The notes under the pieces are model-generated. The model ran no database searches and was not told the DNA's origin. It worked only from the letters and a program-made list of their open reading frames with translations. A stretch of 64,000 nucleotides of DNA from CAIZGX01 sp044239865 (lineage in GTDB: Bacteria; Bacteroidota; Bacteroidia; Flavobacteriales_D; Sanyastnellaceae), in contig JBIIAO010000001.1 in assembly GCA_044239865.1 (NCBI GenBank), positions 372,001-436,000 on the forward strand, written 5' to 3'. Positions 28,701 to 34,325 of the stretch are shown piece after piece. A program made the translations under genes and the position numbers. The first letter of the stretch is position 1; every line of letters starts with the position of its first letter.

Positions 28701-30871
28701 CTAGCGCAGGAATTCATGGGTAAACCCGTTTGCGGATTTATCGGTCTTACAGTTAAATTAACGGTGAACGTTTGATTTGTCGCTGTTGTATTAGTAAACG
28801 TAAAGTTTGGATTAGTCGCAGTTGTATTGCTAATCGTATAGCTTGTTCCGGGTAAATTGCTTGAAGATACACTCCATGAATATTGAAGTTGTAAAGGATT
28901 CCCGTTACAACTGGGCGGCAAAGATGAATTAGTTGCAGCCGCGGATATTCCAGAGCAACCAGATGTTTGACTCAATGAAAACCCACAGGTTGGTGGCTGA
29001 ATTACACACAGCGTATGAGTGGCAGTGTCATCTCCACAATCGTTTGTTATTCTTAGCGAATATGTATATGTACCCGCTTGGTTAAATGTTGCACCAATAT
29101 TTGTAGTTCCATTTTGCCAGAGATTTGTGTTTGGTCCGCCATTTCCTAGAATTGATCCAGGATTTAAGTCATAGCCATTTGTATTCGCCGATGAAATTGT
29201 CCAATAAAAAGGAGAACTACTGCAATTCGCTGCCAATGGGGAAATAACTTGTCCATAGTTGGACAAATTTGTCGTGCTAACGAAATCTCCAATACACACA
29301 GTTTCTGCGGATAAATTGAAATTGCTAATAGGCCCTTGGCTAACGTAAATTGCTCCGGTACTTGATGGCTGAGGAAGTGTGCAAGGGTTTTGAGTTGTCA
29401 CGCGTGGTGAAAAAGCATTTGGAACATTCAAAAAACTGTTGTTGCCACAGCTTGAAATTTGAAATACATGAGTTAATACTGATGGTGTATTTGGGTGTGT
29501 ATAGATTTCAACAGGACTTCCATCATTCCAATTTACAGAATAAGTTGTACCATTTACATTTGTTGTTGGCACATTGAAATAGAAACTTGTAGTTTCTCCA
29601 ACACAAGATTCAGCTTGACCTGCGAACAATTGAAGTGCGGCTGGTGAAGGGGAACTTCCCACGAATGCATTCAAAGTAACTGAAGATGAGCAGCCACTTA
29701 TCAAATTCATGGTAAGTTGAATGGGATGGTTTCCAGCAGGGAAGGTGTGTGAAATTAGTGAACTCCAGTTGGGGGTACTCGATGCTGTAAAGGTTTGAAT
29801 AGGGCTATTGTCATTCCAATTTACTGTGTAATTAGAAACTAAAGAACCTACATTGCTTGGAAGGTTTATATAAAAACCAACAATACCGGAAGTTTGATTA
29901 GGTTGGAGGCAATAGATCAAACCGGCAGGGTTGGTTATCTGAGGAGAAATAACATTAACATTTACTATATCAGTAAAAATGCACGAGTTATAAGTTGCGT
30001 TTACAGTGAAATTGTAGTTGCCTGCAGGCAAGTTGCTAAAAGTAGGATCCGCTTGTGTTGAGGTATATCCGCCGTTACTACTAGACCAACTATATGTGAC
30101 ATTGCTCTGCTCCTGAGTAGTTAATCCATTTGTGATTGTAGAGTTTAAAGAAACACTTTGTCCAGGGCATATCGTAATATCTGCTCCAGCAGAGATTGTG
30201 AAGTTGGCAACTGTAACTTGAATTTGAGTGTTGTCTGAGCAGCCATTAGCAGTTGCCGTGCCTATAAAATCATAGGTGCCAACAGTAAGATTGCTAAAGG
30301 AAGGGTCGGCTAAGTTTGATGTATAACCAGCGGGATCGCTGATCCAAGAATAGCTGACTGTTCCTCCCGCAGGGATGTTGGCAATTGAAGAGTTGATATT
30401 TGCGGTTACTTGCGGGCATATCGTAAAATCATTGCCTGAAGTCAGGTTGAAATTATTGTTGCCATTCGGTTGGTCAACTTCAATTGTATCGATGTCGGAA
30501 CATCCATTTGGAAATGAAATTGTACATATGTAAAGACCATCATTTGTGCTGCTAAAACTAGGAATTGAATAACTACTTGAATTTGCTCCTTGAATTGGTG
30601 AACTTTGCAATGTATTCCCATTTTGAAATGGTGCCAAAGACCAAGTGTAACTTGGTGAACCCGCGCTTGGTCCTCCTGTAAAGGAAGAGGAAATAGTTAC
30701 GGTAGCGTCATTGCAATATTCAACGTCAGGCCCAAGTGTCACATTCAAACCATTACAATTCTGCCCAAAAGCATTCAATCCAAAAACAAAAAAGAAAGCA
30801 ACGATCGCAACACTTTTTAAATGTGCGTTTATATTTTTTTCTGTAGATAAAAAATTTAATAAACGTAGCAT
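19793..30871 (-). CDS. Giant Ig/PKD-repeat surface protein with T9SS type B sorting domain
   Basis: A single open frame of 3,692 residues from the ATG at 30871; an upstream in-frame TTG at 30889 would lie inside the likely -7 promoter box and was rejected. The N-terminus (KSVAIVAFFFVFGLNAFGQ) is a signal peptide. The order is: about 600 residues of divergent Ig/PKD-type modules; 16 Ig-like modules of about 95 residues with the core GGTG..SYQWYSN and YYYC; a set of PKD-like modules including three tandem two-domain units with WGDG; further PKD modules; and a C-terminal gliding-motility/type B sorting domain (VFVPSAFTPLDYNGVNDVF ... FTIYDRWGVKIFQTN). It should be exported by T9SS and act as a filamentous adhesin or matrix protein. 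The ligand is unknown. The gene stands alone with its own promoter and terminator. Confidence 0.9.
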   Translation of the reverse strand: MLRLLNFLSTEKNINAHLKSVAIVAFFFVFGLNAFGQNCNGLNVTLGPDVEYCNDATVTISSSFTGGPSAGSPSYTWSLAPFQNGNTLQSSPIQGANSSSYSIPSFSSTNDGLYICTISFPNGCSDIDTIEVDQPNGNNNFNLTSGNDFTICPQVTANINSSIANIPAGGTVSYSWISDPAGYTSNLADPSFSNLTVGTYDFIGTATANGCSDNTQIQVTVANFTISAGADITICPGQSVSLNSTITNGLTTQEQSNVTYSWSSSNGGYTSTQADPTFSNLPAGNYNFTVNATYNSCIFTDIVNVNVISPQITNPAGLIYCLQPNQTSGIVGFYINLPSNVGSLVSNYTVNWNDNSPIQTFTASSTPNWSSLISHTFPAGNHPIQLTMNLISGCSSSVTLNAFVGSSPSPAALQLFAGQAESCVGETTSFYFNVPTTNVNGTTYSVNWNDGSPVEIYTHPNTPSVLTHVFQISSCGNNSFLNVPNAFSPRVTTQNPCTLPQPSSTGAIYVSQGPISNFNLSAETVCIGDFVSTTNLSNYGQVISPLAANCSSSPFYWTISSANTNGYDLNPGSILGNGGPNTNLWQNGTTNIGATFNQAGTYTYSLRITNDCGDDTATHTLCVIQPPTCGFSLSQTSGCSGISAAATNSSLPPSCNGNPLQLQYSWSVSSSNLPGTSYTISNTTATNPNFTFTNTTATNQTFTVNLTVRPINPQTGLPMNSCASACTQTIVVSPQPTFSLQPIQPDSLCIGGTFNALSVAVNYLGTGSPSYQWYSNTIASTTGATLIAGAVFPSYIPPADAVGTRYYYCVVTFTQNPNCTAITSSIIPAVVLADPIAFSNPLTQTICVGGGLPNPLSASYSNGFGAPSYQWSTITNGVSTPIQGANTQTYSPPIFTTANTYNYSVTINTSASGCTADSSDVISVVVINDPLITSQPSPPITYCQNTPAGNIATLSVTATGGSGTFSYQWYVNSTNSNAGGIAVAGATSPTFTPPSITPGTFYYYCIISQPVANCSVASAPSQIIIVESPVFTNPPFTTQIICNGGTTDSLQVTTSGGTGTISYQWYSNTTAVNSGGTIIPGATSNTYTPPNTNSTLPDTTYYYCIVSFSAGGCSNIYSNVGGVIILPDPAIAAQPTSTQTICVGGIAAPLSVSMQTGTGVGAFTYQWYSNVSASNSGGVIIPGATNATYIPPTFNIDDNFYYYCVVTNSGNGCGSVISQVATVIVVQDPGINDPILTTQTLCQNAPASAISVSASGGTGTLSYQWFSNTTPPTAISGANSQTFTPQTAAIGTFNYYCVVTTPVSGCSAPSGSSEVIVNPAPTFNNPPTSSNVCVGGTASQMCATYSGGTGVPSYQWYSNSTNNNFGGTAVVGATDLCFTPSTSAVGTIYYYALVTLVGGGCSSITSSTGQVDVIPDPSILAQPTTTQTICVGGTATPLSVTMEPGTGIGAFSYQWYSNSNPTNIGGILISGATNSTYTPPAFNTVDTLYYYCMVSNAGNGCGNVVSQLAEVIIVDDPAVSNPATSTQTLCQNAPASAISVSASGGTGILSYQWYSNTTPPTAMPGANSQTFTPSTAAIGTFNFYCVVSTPVSGCSATSASSEVNVNPAPTFNNPPASSNVCLGGTVNQMCATYSGGTGTPAYQWYSNTNNINSGGTIISGETNECYTPLASAVGTTYYYAVVTLAGGGCSSITSSTGQVVVTSNTTISLQPNPSQTICAGGSISTPLSVEYSGGTGIPSYQWYSSPSSVAISGATSSTYTPPLFSVADTSSYYVIISLSGAGCGIQSSSIADIYVVEDPTATISSGATYCQNAGSVVPLSVVVSNGQGTPSFQWYSNNTNSNTGGTIISGATALSFSPPVANTGTTYYYCMITQSGTNCAVNSPAVQIIVNPAPTFDNPPASSNVCIGGTANQMCANYSGGTGTPAYQWYSNTLNNNSGGTIIIGATNSCFTPPTSLAGTTYYYVEVALAGGGCSSITSSTGQVIVAPDPSISLQPTTTQTICDGGTIPAPLNVSYAGGVGTPAYQWFSTSPAVAIAGAVNSTYTPPTLFASDTFNYYVTINFTGSGCDALTSANAAVIVIADPLVTVQPSTPQSVCQNTATSQISVNITGGTGNASYQWFSNTTNTNIGGTIISGATSNSYIPPSNIIGTQYYFCAITQTGANCGVSSTPYSVIVNQAPQFSPQPLNTQERCLNASTANLVATFIYGTGTATYQWYSNSTNSSAGGTLMNTETNNIFTPSSNVAGTYYYYCVVSFASGGGCPSITSNVSQVIIHPYPIVAITGGETICLLESSDINFAFTPSSGLYDITYTANGQSTTIENYNGANPFYTVTPSQTTTYVVTNIAYDQVPQCAIQPNTSIVVVVNPLPALNNSNYTFCSDLAGTSIQYTPDANTYTYDWLPNPSANYLGQNNGPSVISVTLPDPVGNAPTEFFYVTNLTNNATGCNALDSILVTINPNPIGTFTLPTIGCINSPIPLSNGDATIGSYEWSIDGSLYSLLANPTPPVFAVLGDHTIEMVAINSYGCTDTLNSVIQIYEQPVANFSTDLNNGCAPLTVGFTNLSTGQYVTSYDWTFAPDTVSWNNTFSSSTLINPPSATYLQGDITTDYIVTLAVTNACGTVTSQQVITVLPTPVANFTLPTHTICSGSTLMVNNISVGEPIGYTWTYGNFTSYNPNLTSVFFPSDSVTHVYPITLTLTNACGTDTYSDSITVLPDNVQGGFTTSIDAGCSPLTVTLNNTTFNTNLSATWHLDDPLNTVISNQNTVQFTYLAVNNISQNYNPYLVVTDGCANDTIYTNIAVFANPIPNISASQINICAGTTVNFSGSITGGGSGFGYAWDFGGAGTSNTQNTSFNFVTGTNVGQNIPVTLTVSSPNNTGSNCTNSVSTIIHVYSNPDLSSVSYNTTDGCSLLNVQVANLPNNLNTIIWGDGITNTSNSHNYLNNTGAVITYNLGINSSITYPTIPNLVCTSTSNQQITIHPTPLPVISSSTINTCEGQLVNFIASTQNNQNSGVGYSWNIGNLSNSTNANTSFNFTVGSPGGLSYPIALSASQTTLGVTCSAIANSSIIVYDTPDLTPITFNSTSGCSNLNVIISNLPSASNQVNWGDGNTNFTNTHTYSNNGTGLLSYPVIVTSTSSYGTTPQLNCTTTSNQVVNVYPTPLPQINSSGMFVCEGSSLDFNASTSNNQNVGISYFWNFGILGTSNLNSESVLFQNGSSTGTQFPIELTAFQTTSGTICSTTVVENITIYETPDLSTAIFNNQTGCSPLLTSIANLPVSTYTYNWGDGVTTSTPNHLYINQSNAPLNYNVTINASNFYPTIPLLTCSSSANATVQVNPQPIAAFTFDQPEACFYPPVNATMQNTSTFAVAPYIWNIGGISYSNSLATYQTTFNSSGIHPVELVATNQFGCTDSITNDFIIYDLPTAQLNIPNNQLCLGTTAQFAVTGTNIATSTWDFGDGTILNLLNPSTVTHYYGQQGVYSIEAILTSNLGCVDTLTFQNFLIVHPTPTASFLTNTLTADIVYPYFEFYNYSVGGTNYNWDFGDSNFSTDSNPTHTYENIDNYLVQLTVSNEYNCFDIATEILHVEGIVVFVPSAFTPLDYNGVNDVFKPSFSSTEGIEFYEFTIYDRWGVKIFQTNDVDEAWIGNSKEHNPGDDNYYAQNDVYTYRVVYRKKARADDPQPDRIVTGHVTIIR
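20870..22480 (-). repeat. Three tandem two-domain PKD units in the giant gene
   Basis: Three consecutive units of about 190 residues each pair a domain beginning 'P.INIS..xICAG/CEG' and containing 'WxFG/WNIG' with a second domain beginning 'PDLS' and containing WGDG followed by an NTHTYSNNG-like stretch. The units share the linker TPLPVIS / TPLPQIN. They are more diverged in DNA than the Ig array. Confidence 0.7.
24050..28700 (-). repeat. Array of 16 Ig-like modules with a three-module higher-order period
   Basis: Sixteen modules of about 95 codons share SYQWYSN, GGT.I.GAT, a TPP-type turn and YYYC. Every third module is most alike. For example the DNA segment coding for 'STGQV' and the start of the following module recurs near 24920, 25772 and 26640, and another recurs near 26062 and 26927, giving a period of about 0.86 kb. 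This shows growth by duplication of three-module blocks. Confidence 0.8.
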
Positions 30872-30886
30872 TGCAATAGTTTTTCG

Positions 30887-30894
30887 CAAAGGTA
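30887..30894 (-). promoter_or_regulatory. Candidate -7 element of the giant gene (TACCTTTG)
   Basis: On the minus strand TACCTTTG matches the TAnnTTTG consensus exactly and ends 15 bases before the ATG at 30871. I see no clear TTG at the -33 spacing. It lies between the terminator of the upstream unit and the gene start, the expected place. Confidence 0.5.
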
Positions 30895-30929
30895 ATTCTT
30901 TCTTGCTGAACAGTTTGTTTTGTTATTAA

Positions 30930-30957
30930 AATAAAAGGGAGCCCAAATTGGACTCCC
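30930..30957 (-). terminator. Terminator of the esterase/small lipoprotein unit
   Basis: On the minus strand GGGAGTCCA-ATT-TGGGCTCCC forms a 9-bp stem with one G-T pair, followed by TTTTATTTTAATAA. It lies 21 bases after the stop of the 72-residue lipoprotein gene and upstream of the giant gene promoter. Confidence 0.85.
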
Positions 30958-30977
30958 TCAATAAATCAATGCGTTCG

Positions 30978-31196
30978 TTAATTCTTTTTAAACCTCGGAC
31001 AACTAAAGTTTAATTGATCGCCACCCGCCTTTTTGATGCGCTTATTTTGATTTTTCAGAGCCACATTGTTTCGTTTATTGTGTGCTGAATAATTGTATCC
31101 TTTCTGATGACTTGAACAGCCTGTCTCAGTTAATACAATTACACTTAAAACGAACATCAGAAGTGTCAAATGAGATATCTTAAATAAGCGTTTCAT
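30978..31196 (-). CDS. Small lipoprotein of unknown function
   Basis: A 72-residue protein with an N-terminal hydrophobic segment and a lipobox-like TETGCSS (Cys about residue 27). The short mature part is basic and polar (YNYSAHNKRNNVALKNQNKR) and ends with a single Cys in NFSCPRFKKN. The ATG lies one base after the stop of the esterase gene and the frame ends just before a good terminator, so it is likely a real second gene of that unit. I do not recognise a named family. Confidence 0.65.
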   Translation of the reverse strand: MKRLFKISHLTLLMFVLSVIVLTETGCSSHQKGYNYSAHNKRNNVALKNQNKRIKKAGGDQLNFSCPRFKKN

Positions 31197-31197
31197 A

Positions 31198-32430
31198 TTA
31201 ATGTTGGATTATAACTGTTTTGTTCGTTTTTCCTTTCGAAGTAGTTAGTCTAAAAACATACAAGCCATTTGGAAGATTGGAAACTTCTATTCGATTTGTA
31301 TTGAATTCTGCGGCTACCAATTCTCCTGTTATATTGTAAATTTCAACTTGTTTAATATCAGTGCTTCCAATGAATACATTCGAATTTGCTGGATTCGGAT
31401 AAACCAATAAATCCTCTTCTTTCATACTTAACTCATCTGTTCCCACAGATATTGTGCGGTAGTTGCAATCGAGTGGAATAGAACAAATATGATGCGTTAG
31501 AAAATTCGACATAATACTCATGGTTGTGTCTAAAATAGCCGCATTGGTCATGTGTGGAACGTGGTCTTGACCTTCATAAATTTCGAAACAGTGTTCCAAT
31601 CCAATCTGATCCATTTTCTCATTAATACTATTACTTCCATCTACTTCAACAACAGGTGCTACACCGAATGCATATTGCATGGCAGATCCGTAAGGAACCG
31701 TTTGGTCATTCGTTCCATGAAACAATAAAGCAGGCTCGTCGCCAGCATGAATCCATGCCGTATCGCCAATGGCTCCGGCAATGTTTACAATAGCTTTTAC
31801 ATCAGAAGGATATCCCGGATTTCCACTGTCACCCTCTAACTCACCAGATAATCCTGGATTGCTCGTGTTGACATACGCTGGCAATTCAGCCATTTCATCT
31901 AAATAAGCCATGTGCAAGGCAATATATCCACCCGCGCTAGATCCAGCAATGTAGATTTCATTGGGGTCTATGTTGTATGGATTTCCATCAACAGCAACCG
32001 ATTTACGAAGAAAACGCACTGCTGCTTTTCCATCTTGAACACCACGCATTACGGCCTCGGTCATGGGTCCAGCCAAGTTCGCAGTGATGGTCACACCCAA
32101 TCTGTATTCTATAGAAATGGCTACATAGCCCATCTTAGCAAGTCTCTCGCAAATTGGAACGACATCGGCACCTGTCTTCGATCCCGAAAGGAAAAATCCG
32201 CCGTGAGCAACAATCACTGCAGGTCTATTGATGACGTTATCGCCAACGGGCTGGTAAACATCGCATAACAAGATTTGACTCGTTCCGTTGTTTTTTAAGT
32301 TTTCTCCGTAAGGAACATCAGACGTCACTTGAACATCGCTAAAGATGTAGTTCAAATAGCGATTGCCGTCACACTGAGCGCTTGTGTTGACAGCAGATAC
32401 AACAGTTAATGCCAGTAAAATTTTTTTCAT
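31198..32430 (-). CDS. Secreted alpha/beta hydrolase (carboxylesterase-like) with T9SS type A sorting domain
   Basis: A 410-residue exported esterase. The ATG at 32430 gives MKKILLALTVVSAVNTSAQ, a signal peptide; the upstream GTG at 32451 was rejected. The alpha/beta-hydrolase core shows the oxyanion motif VAHGGFFLSG, the nucleophile elbow AGSSAGGYIALH and a likely catalytic His in GQDHVPHMTN. The arrangement resembles the hormone-sensitive-lipase/carboxylesterase groups. The last ~75 residues (LLVYPNPANSNVFIGS ... NGLYVFRLTTSKGK) are a T9SS type A sorting domain. It probably hydrolyses esters outside the cell; the substrate is unknown. A small lipoprotein gene follows it. Confidence 0.88.
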   Translation of the reverse strand: MKKILLALTVVSAVNTSAQCDGNRYLNYIFSDVQVTSDVPYGENLKNNGTSQILLCDVYQPVGDNVINRPAVIVAHGGFFLSGSKTGADVVPICERLAKMGYVAISIEYRLGVTITANLAGPMTEAVMRGVQDGKAAVRFLRKSVAVDGNPYNIDPNEIYIAGSSAGGYIALHMAYLDEMAELPAYVNTSNPGLSGELEGDSGNPGYPSDVKAIVNIAGAIGDTAWIHAGDEPALLFHGTNDQTVPYGSAMQYAFGVAPVVEVDGSNSINEKMDQIGLEHCFEIYEGQDHVPHMTNAAILDTTMSIMSNFLTHHICSIPLDCNYRTISVGTDELSMKEEDLLVYPNPANSNVFIGSTDIKQVEIYNITGELVAAEFNTNRIEVSNLPNGLYVFRLTTSKGKTNKTVIIQH

Positions 32431-32523
32431 TTGGATAGTTTTAGGTAGCACAATTTAAGATTTATTCTTTTTCAATCAGGAAAAAACATTATTCCCCTTC
32501 AAATGTTAATGAATTTTAGAAGT

Positions 32524-32557
32524 TTGAGCGTTATGTGTAGTGAAAGAAGTAATTTTG
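32524..32557 (+). promoter_or_regulatory. Candidate promoter of the ferredoxin reductase gene (TTG-N23-TAATTTTG)
   Basis: TTG at 32524-32526 and a perfect TAATTTTG at 32550-32557 with 23 bases between them. It overlaps the upstream in-frame GTG at 32540, which supports the ATG at 32573 as the true start. Confidence 0.55.
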
Positions 32558-32572
32558 CTCGACTTCACAATT

Positions 32573-33580
32573 ATGATTGAAACTGATATCCTTGTTATTG
32601 GTGCAGGCCCATGTGGTTTGTTCACCGTTTTTGAAGCTGGGCTTCTCAAATTACGTTGTCACCTGATAGATGCGTTGCCTCAAGCAGGCGGACAATTGAC
32701 TGAAATTTATCCGAAGAAACCTATCTATGATATTCCAGGGTTCCCTGAAATTTTGGCTGGTGAGCTGATAGATAATCTAATGAAGCAAGCCGAGCCGTTT
32801 AAACCTGGTTTTACTTTGGGAGAGCGAGCTGAGTCTTTTGAAAAGACCGAAGATGGGATGTTCATTGTGACTACAACTCGCGGAACGAAACACATTGCTC
32901 CAATTGTTGCTATTGCTGGCGGATTGGGATGCTTCGAGCCACGTAAACCACCTATTTCAAACATCTCGGATTTTGAAGACAAGGGAATTGAATACATCGT
33001 TCGCGACCCAGAGTTCTATCGCAATAAGTCGGTTATCATCAGTGGTGGAGGAGACTCTGCGTTAGACTGGGCTGTTTTCTTAGCAAATGGTGTGGCGAAA
33101 GAAGTTACACTTGTTCACAGAAGCAAAAGTTTCCGCGGTCATCCAGATTCAGTGCAAAAAGTGCTTGACATGGCGGCTTCAGGAAAAATTAATCTGCACA
33201 CAGACGCAGAGGTTGTTGAGTTAGCCGGAGAAGATACTCTTCGCAACATTACCCTTCAACACAACGATGAAACGAGAACTGTTTTAACAACAGATCATTG
33301 GTTGCCGTTATTCGGATTAAGCCCGAAGTTGGGGCCGTTGTCTGAGTGGGGATTGAACATAGACAAGAACAGCATTGAAGTAAACACGTTCGATTATCAA
33401 ACGAATGTTCCTGGTTTGTATGCAATAGGAGACATCAATACTTATCCTGGTAAATTGAAATTAATTCTATGTGGTTTTCATGAAACGACATTGATGGTTC
33501 AAAGTGCATTCAAACGCATTTACCCCGATAAGAATTTGGTTTTGAAGTACACCACGGTTAATGGAGTAAACGGATTTTAA
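32573..33580 (+). CDS. Ferredoxin--NADP+ reductase, thioredoxin-reductase-like
   Basis: A 335-residue FAD/NADPH flavoprotein. Starting at the ATG at 32573 it begins MIETDILVIGAGPCGLF with the FAD GxGxxG motif at about 10-15; the longer frame from 32540 was rejected because the promoter lies within it. The GGQLTEIYPKKPIYDIPGFP segment and the second Rossmann GGGDSALDWA follow, and the C-terminal GLYAIGDINTYPGKLKLI binds FAD. There is no CxxC redox centre, so it is the ferredoxin reductase type rather than thioredoxin reductase. A [2Fe-2S] ferredoxin gene follows after 2 bases, its probable partner. Confidence 0.92.
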   Translation: MIETDILVIGAGPCGLFTVFEAGLLKLRCHLIDALPQAGGQLTEIYPKKPIYDIPGFPEILAGELIDNLMKQAEPFKPGFTLGERAESFEKTEDGMFIVTTTRGTKHIAPIVAIAGGLGCFEPRKPPISNISDFEDKGIEYIVRDPEFYRNKSVIISGGGDSALDWAVFLANGVAKEVTLVHRSKSFRGHPDSVQKVLDMAASGKINLHTDAEVVELAGEDTLRNITLQHNDETRTVLTTDHWLPLFGLSPKLGPLSEWGLNIDKNSIEVNTFDYQTNVPGLYAIGDINTYPGKLKLILCGFHETTLMVQSAFKRIYPDKNLVLKYTTVNGVNGF

Positions 33581-33582
33581 GT

Positions 33583-33909
33583 ATGGAAAATACAGTTCAA
33601 ATTACAGTTGTGGATAGAGAAGACAAGGAGCATTTATTAGATGCACCAACCGACATGGGAATGAATATGATGGAGCTTTGCAAGTCATACGAATTACCTG
33701 TTGAAGGAACTTGCGGCGGAATGGCCATGTGCGCAAGTTGTCATATGTATATTCTTTCAGATCATGATTTAGGAGAAAGAAACGACGATGAAGAAGCCAT
33801 GTTAGATCAGGCATTCTTCGTGAAAGGAAATAGCAGACTCGGATGCCAATTGCATATTGCTGCAAACTTCGAGGGACTAAAAGTAAAATTAGCGGAAGTA
33901 GCAGGGTAG
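33583..33909 (+). CDS. [2Fe-2S] ferredoxin, adrenodoxin type
   Basis: A 108-residue soluble electron carrier. The cluster ligands appear in GTCGGMAMCASCH (C-x5-C-x2-C) and RLGCQL, with the spacing of adrenodoxin/putidaredoxin-type ferredoxins. The acidic segment ERNDDEEAMLD is typical of the partner-binding face. It is the second gene after the ferredoxin reductase, separated by 2 bases, so the pair would move electrons from NADPH to an unknown acceptor. The convergent aroQ gene begins 2 bases beyond its stop. Confidence 0.95.
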   Translation: MENTVQITVVDREDKEHLLDAPTDMGMNMMELCKSYELPVEGTCGGMAMCASCHMYILSDHDLGERNDDEEAMLDQAFFVKGNSRLGCQLHIAANFEGLKVKLAEVAG

Positions 33910-33910
33910 G

Positions 33911-33946
33911 CTTATCGTGTGAGCTGTTCAACAGCTAACACGTAAG
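33911..33946. other. Long imperfect hairpin between convergent ferredoxin and aroQ genes
   Basis: CTTA / TAAG, CGTGT / ACACG and AGCTGT / ACAGCT pair in order around a TCA loop, with one unpaired T and one G-A mismatch. The hairpin lies at the 3' ends of two convergent genes and partly inside the last codons of aroQ. It lacks a T-tract on either side, so it is not a classic terminator but could stabilise or end both transcripts. Confidence 0.5.
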
Positions 33947-34325
33947 AATCAAAACCAAACCCAGAGATTGTCCCCAAACAATGTTGTGCAAGGAGCGATG
34001 TATGTCGCTCCTTTTCTCTTGACATAACATTGCTTAAGTGAACTTCAATTACTCTTGGCTTCACAGCAGCTAAAGCATCTGCTATTGCAACGCTAGTGTG
34101 TGTATATCCTCCCGCATTGAATACAATAGCATCGTATTTTTCAGAGTGTTGTATGGCGTCAATGAGCACTCCTTCGTGATTGGATTGAAGGTGTGAAAAA
34201 CTGACGTTATGGAATTTTTCTGAAAGAAGAGATAACAGTGATTGTAAATTTTCAGATCCGTAAATGGAAGTCTCGCGTGTGCCCAGTAAATTTAAATTGG
34301 GACCGTTTAGAATGAGAATGCGCAT
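33912..34325 (-). CDS. aroQ: 3-dehydroquinate dehydratase, type II
   Basis: Shikimate-pathway enzyme that dehydrates 3-dehydroquinate to 3-dehydroshikimate; the type II form is a dodecamer. The 137-residue protein has the N-terminal motif ILNGPNLNLLGTRE, the catalytic Tyr in SIYG (Tyr22), QSNHEGVLIDAI, FNAGGYTHTSVAI and the Arg/His-containing EVHLSNVMSREKERH. Length is normal. The ATG shares one base with the stop of the upstream TPR/coiled-coil gene (TAATG), so the two are probably translated together. Confidence 0.96.
   Translation of the reverse strand: MRILILNGPNLNLLGTRETSIYGSENLQSLLSLLSEKFHNVSFSHLQSNHEGVLIDAIQHSEKYDAIVFNAGGYTHTSVAIADALAAVKPRVIEVHLSNVMSREKERHTSLLAQHCLGTISGFGFDSYVLAVEQLTR

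Noticed and set aside
30872..30889. TTG start for the giant gene
   Set aside because: It overlaps a perfect TACCTTTG -7 element, and the ATG at 30871 gives a good signal peptide.
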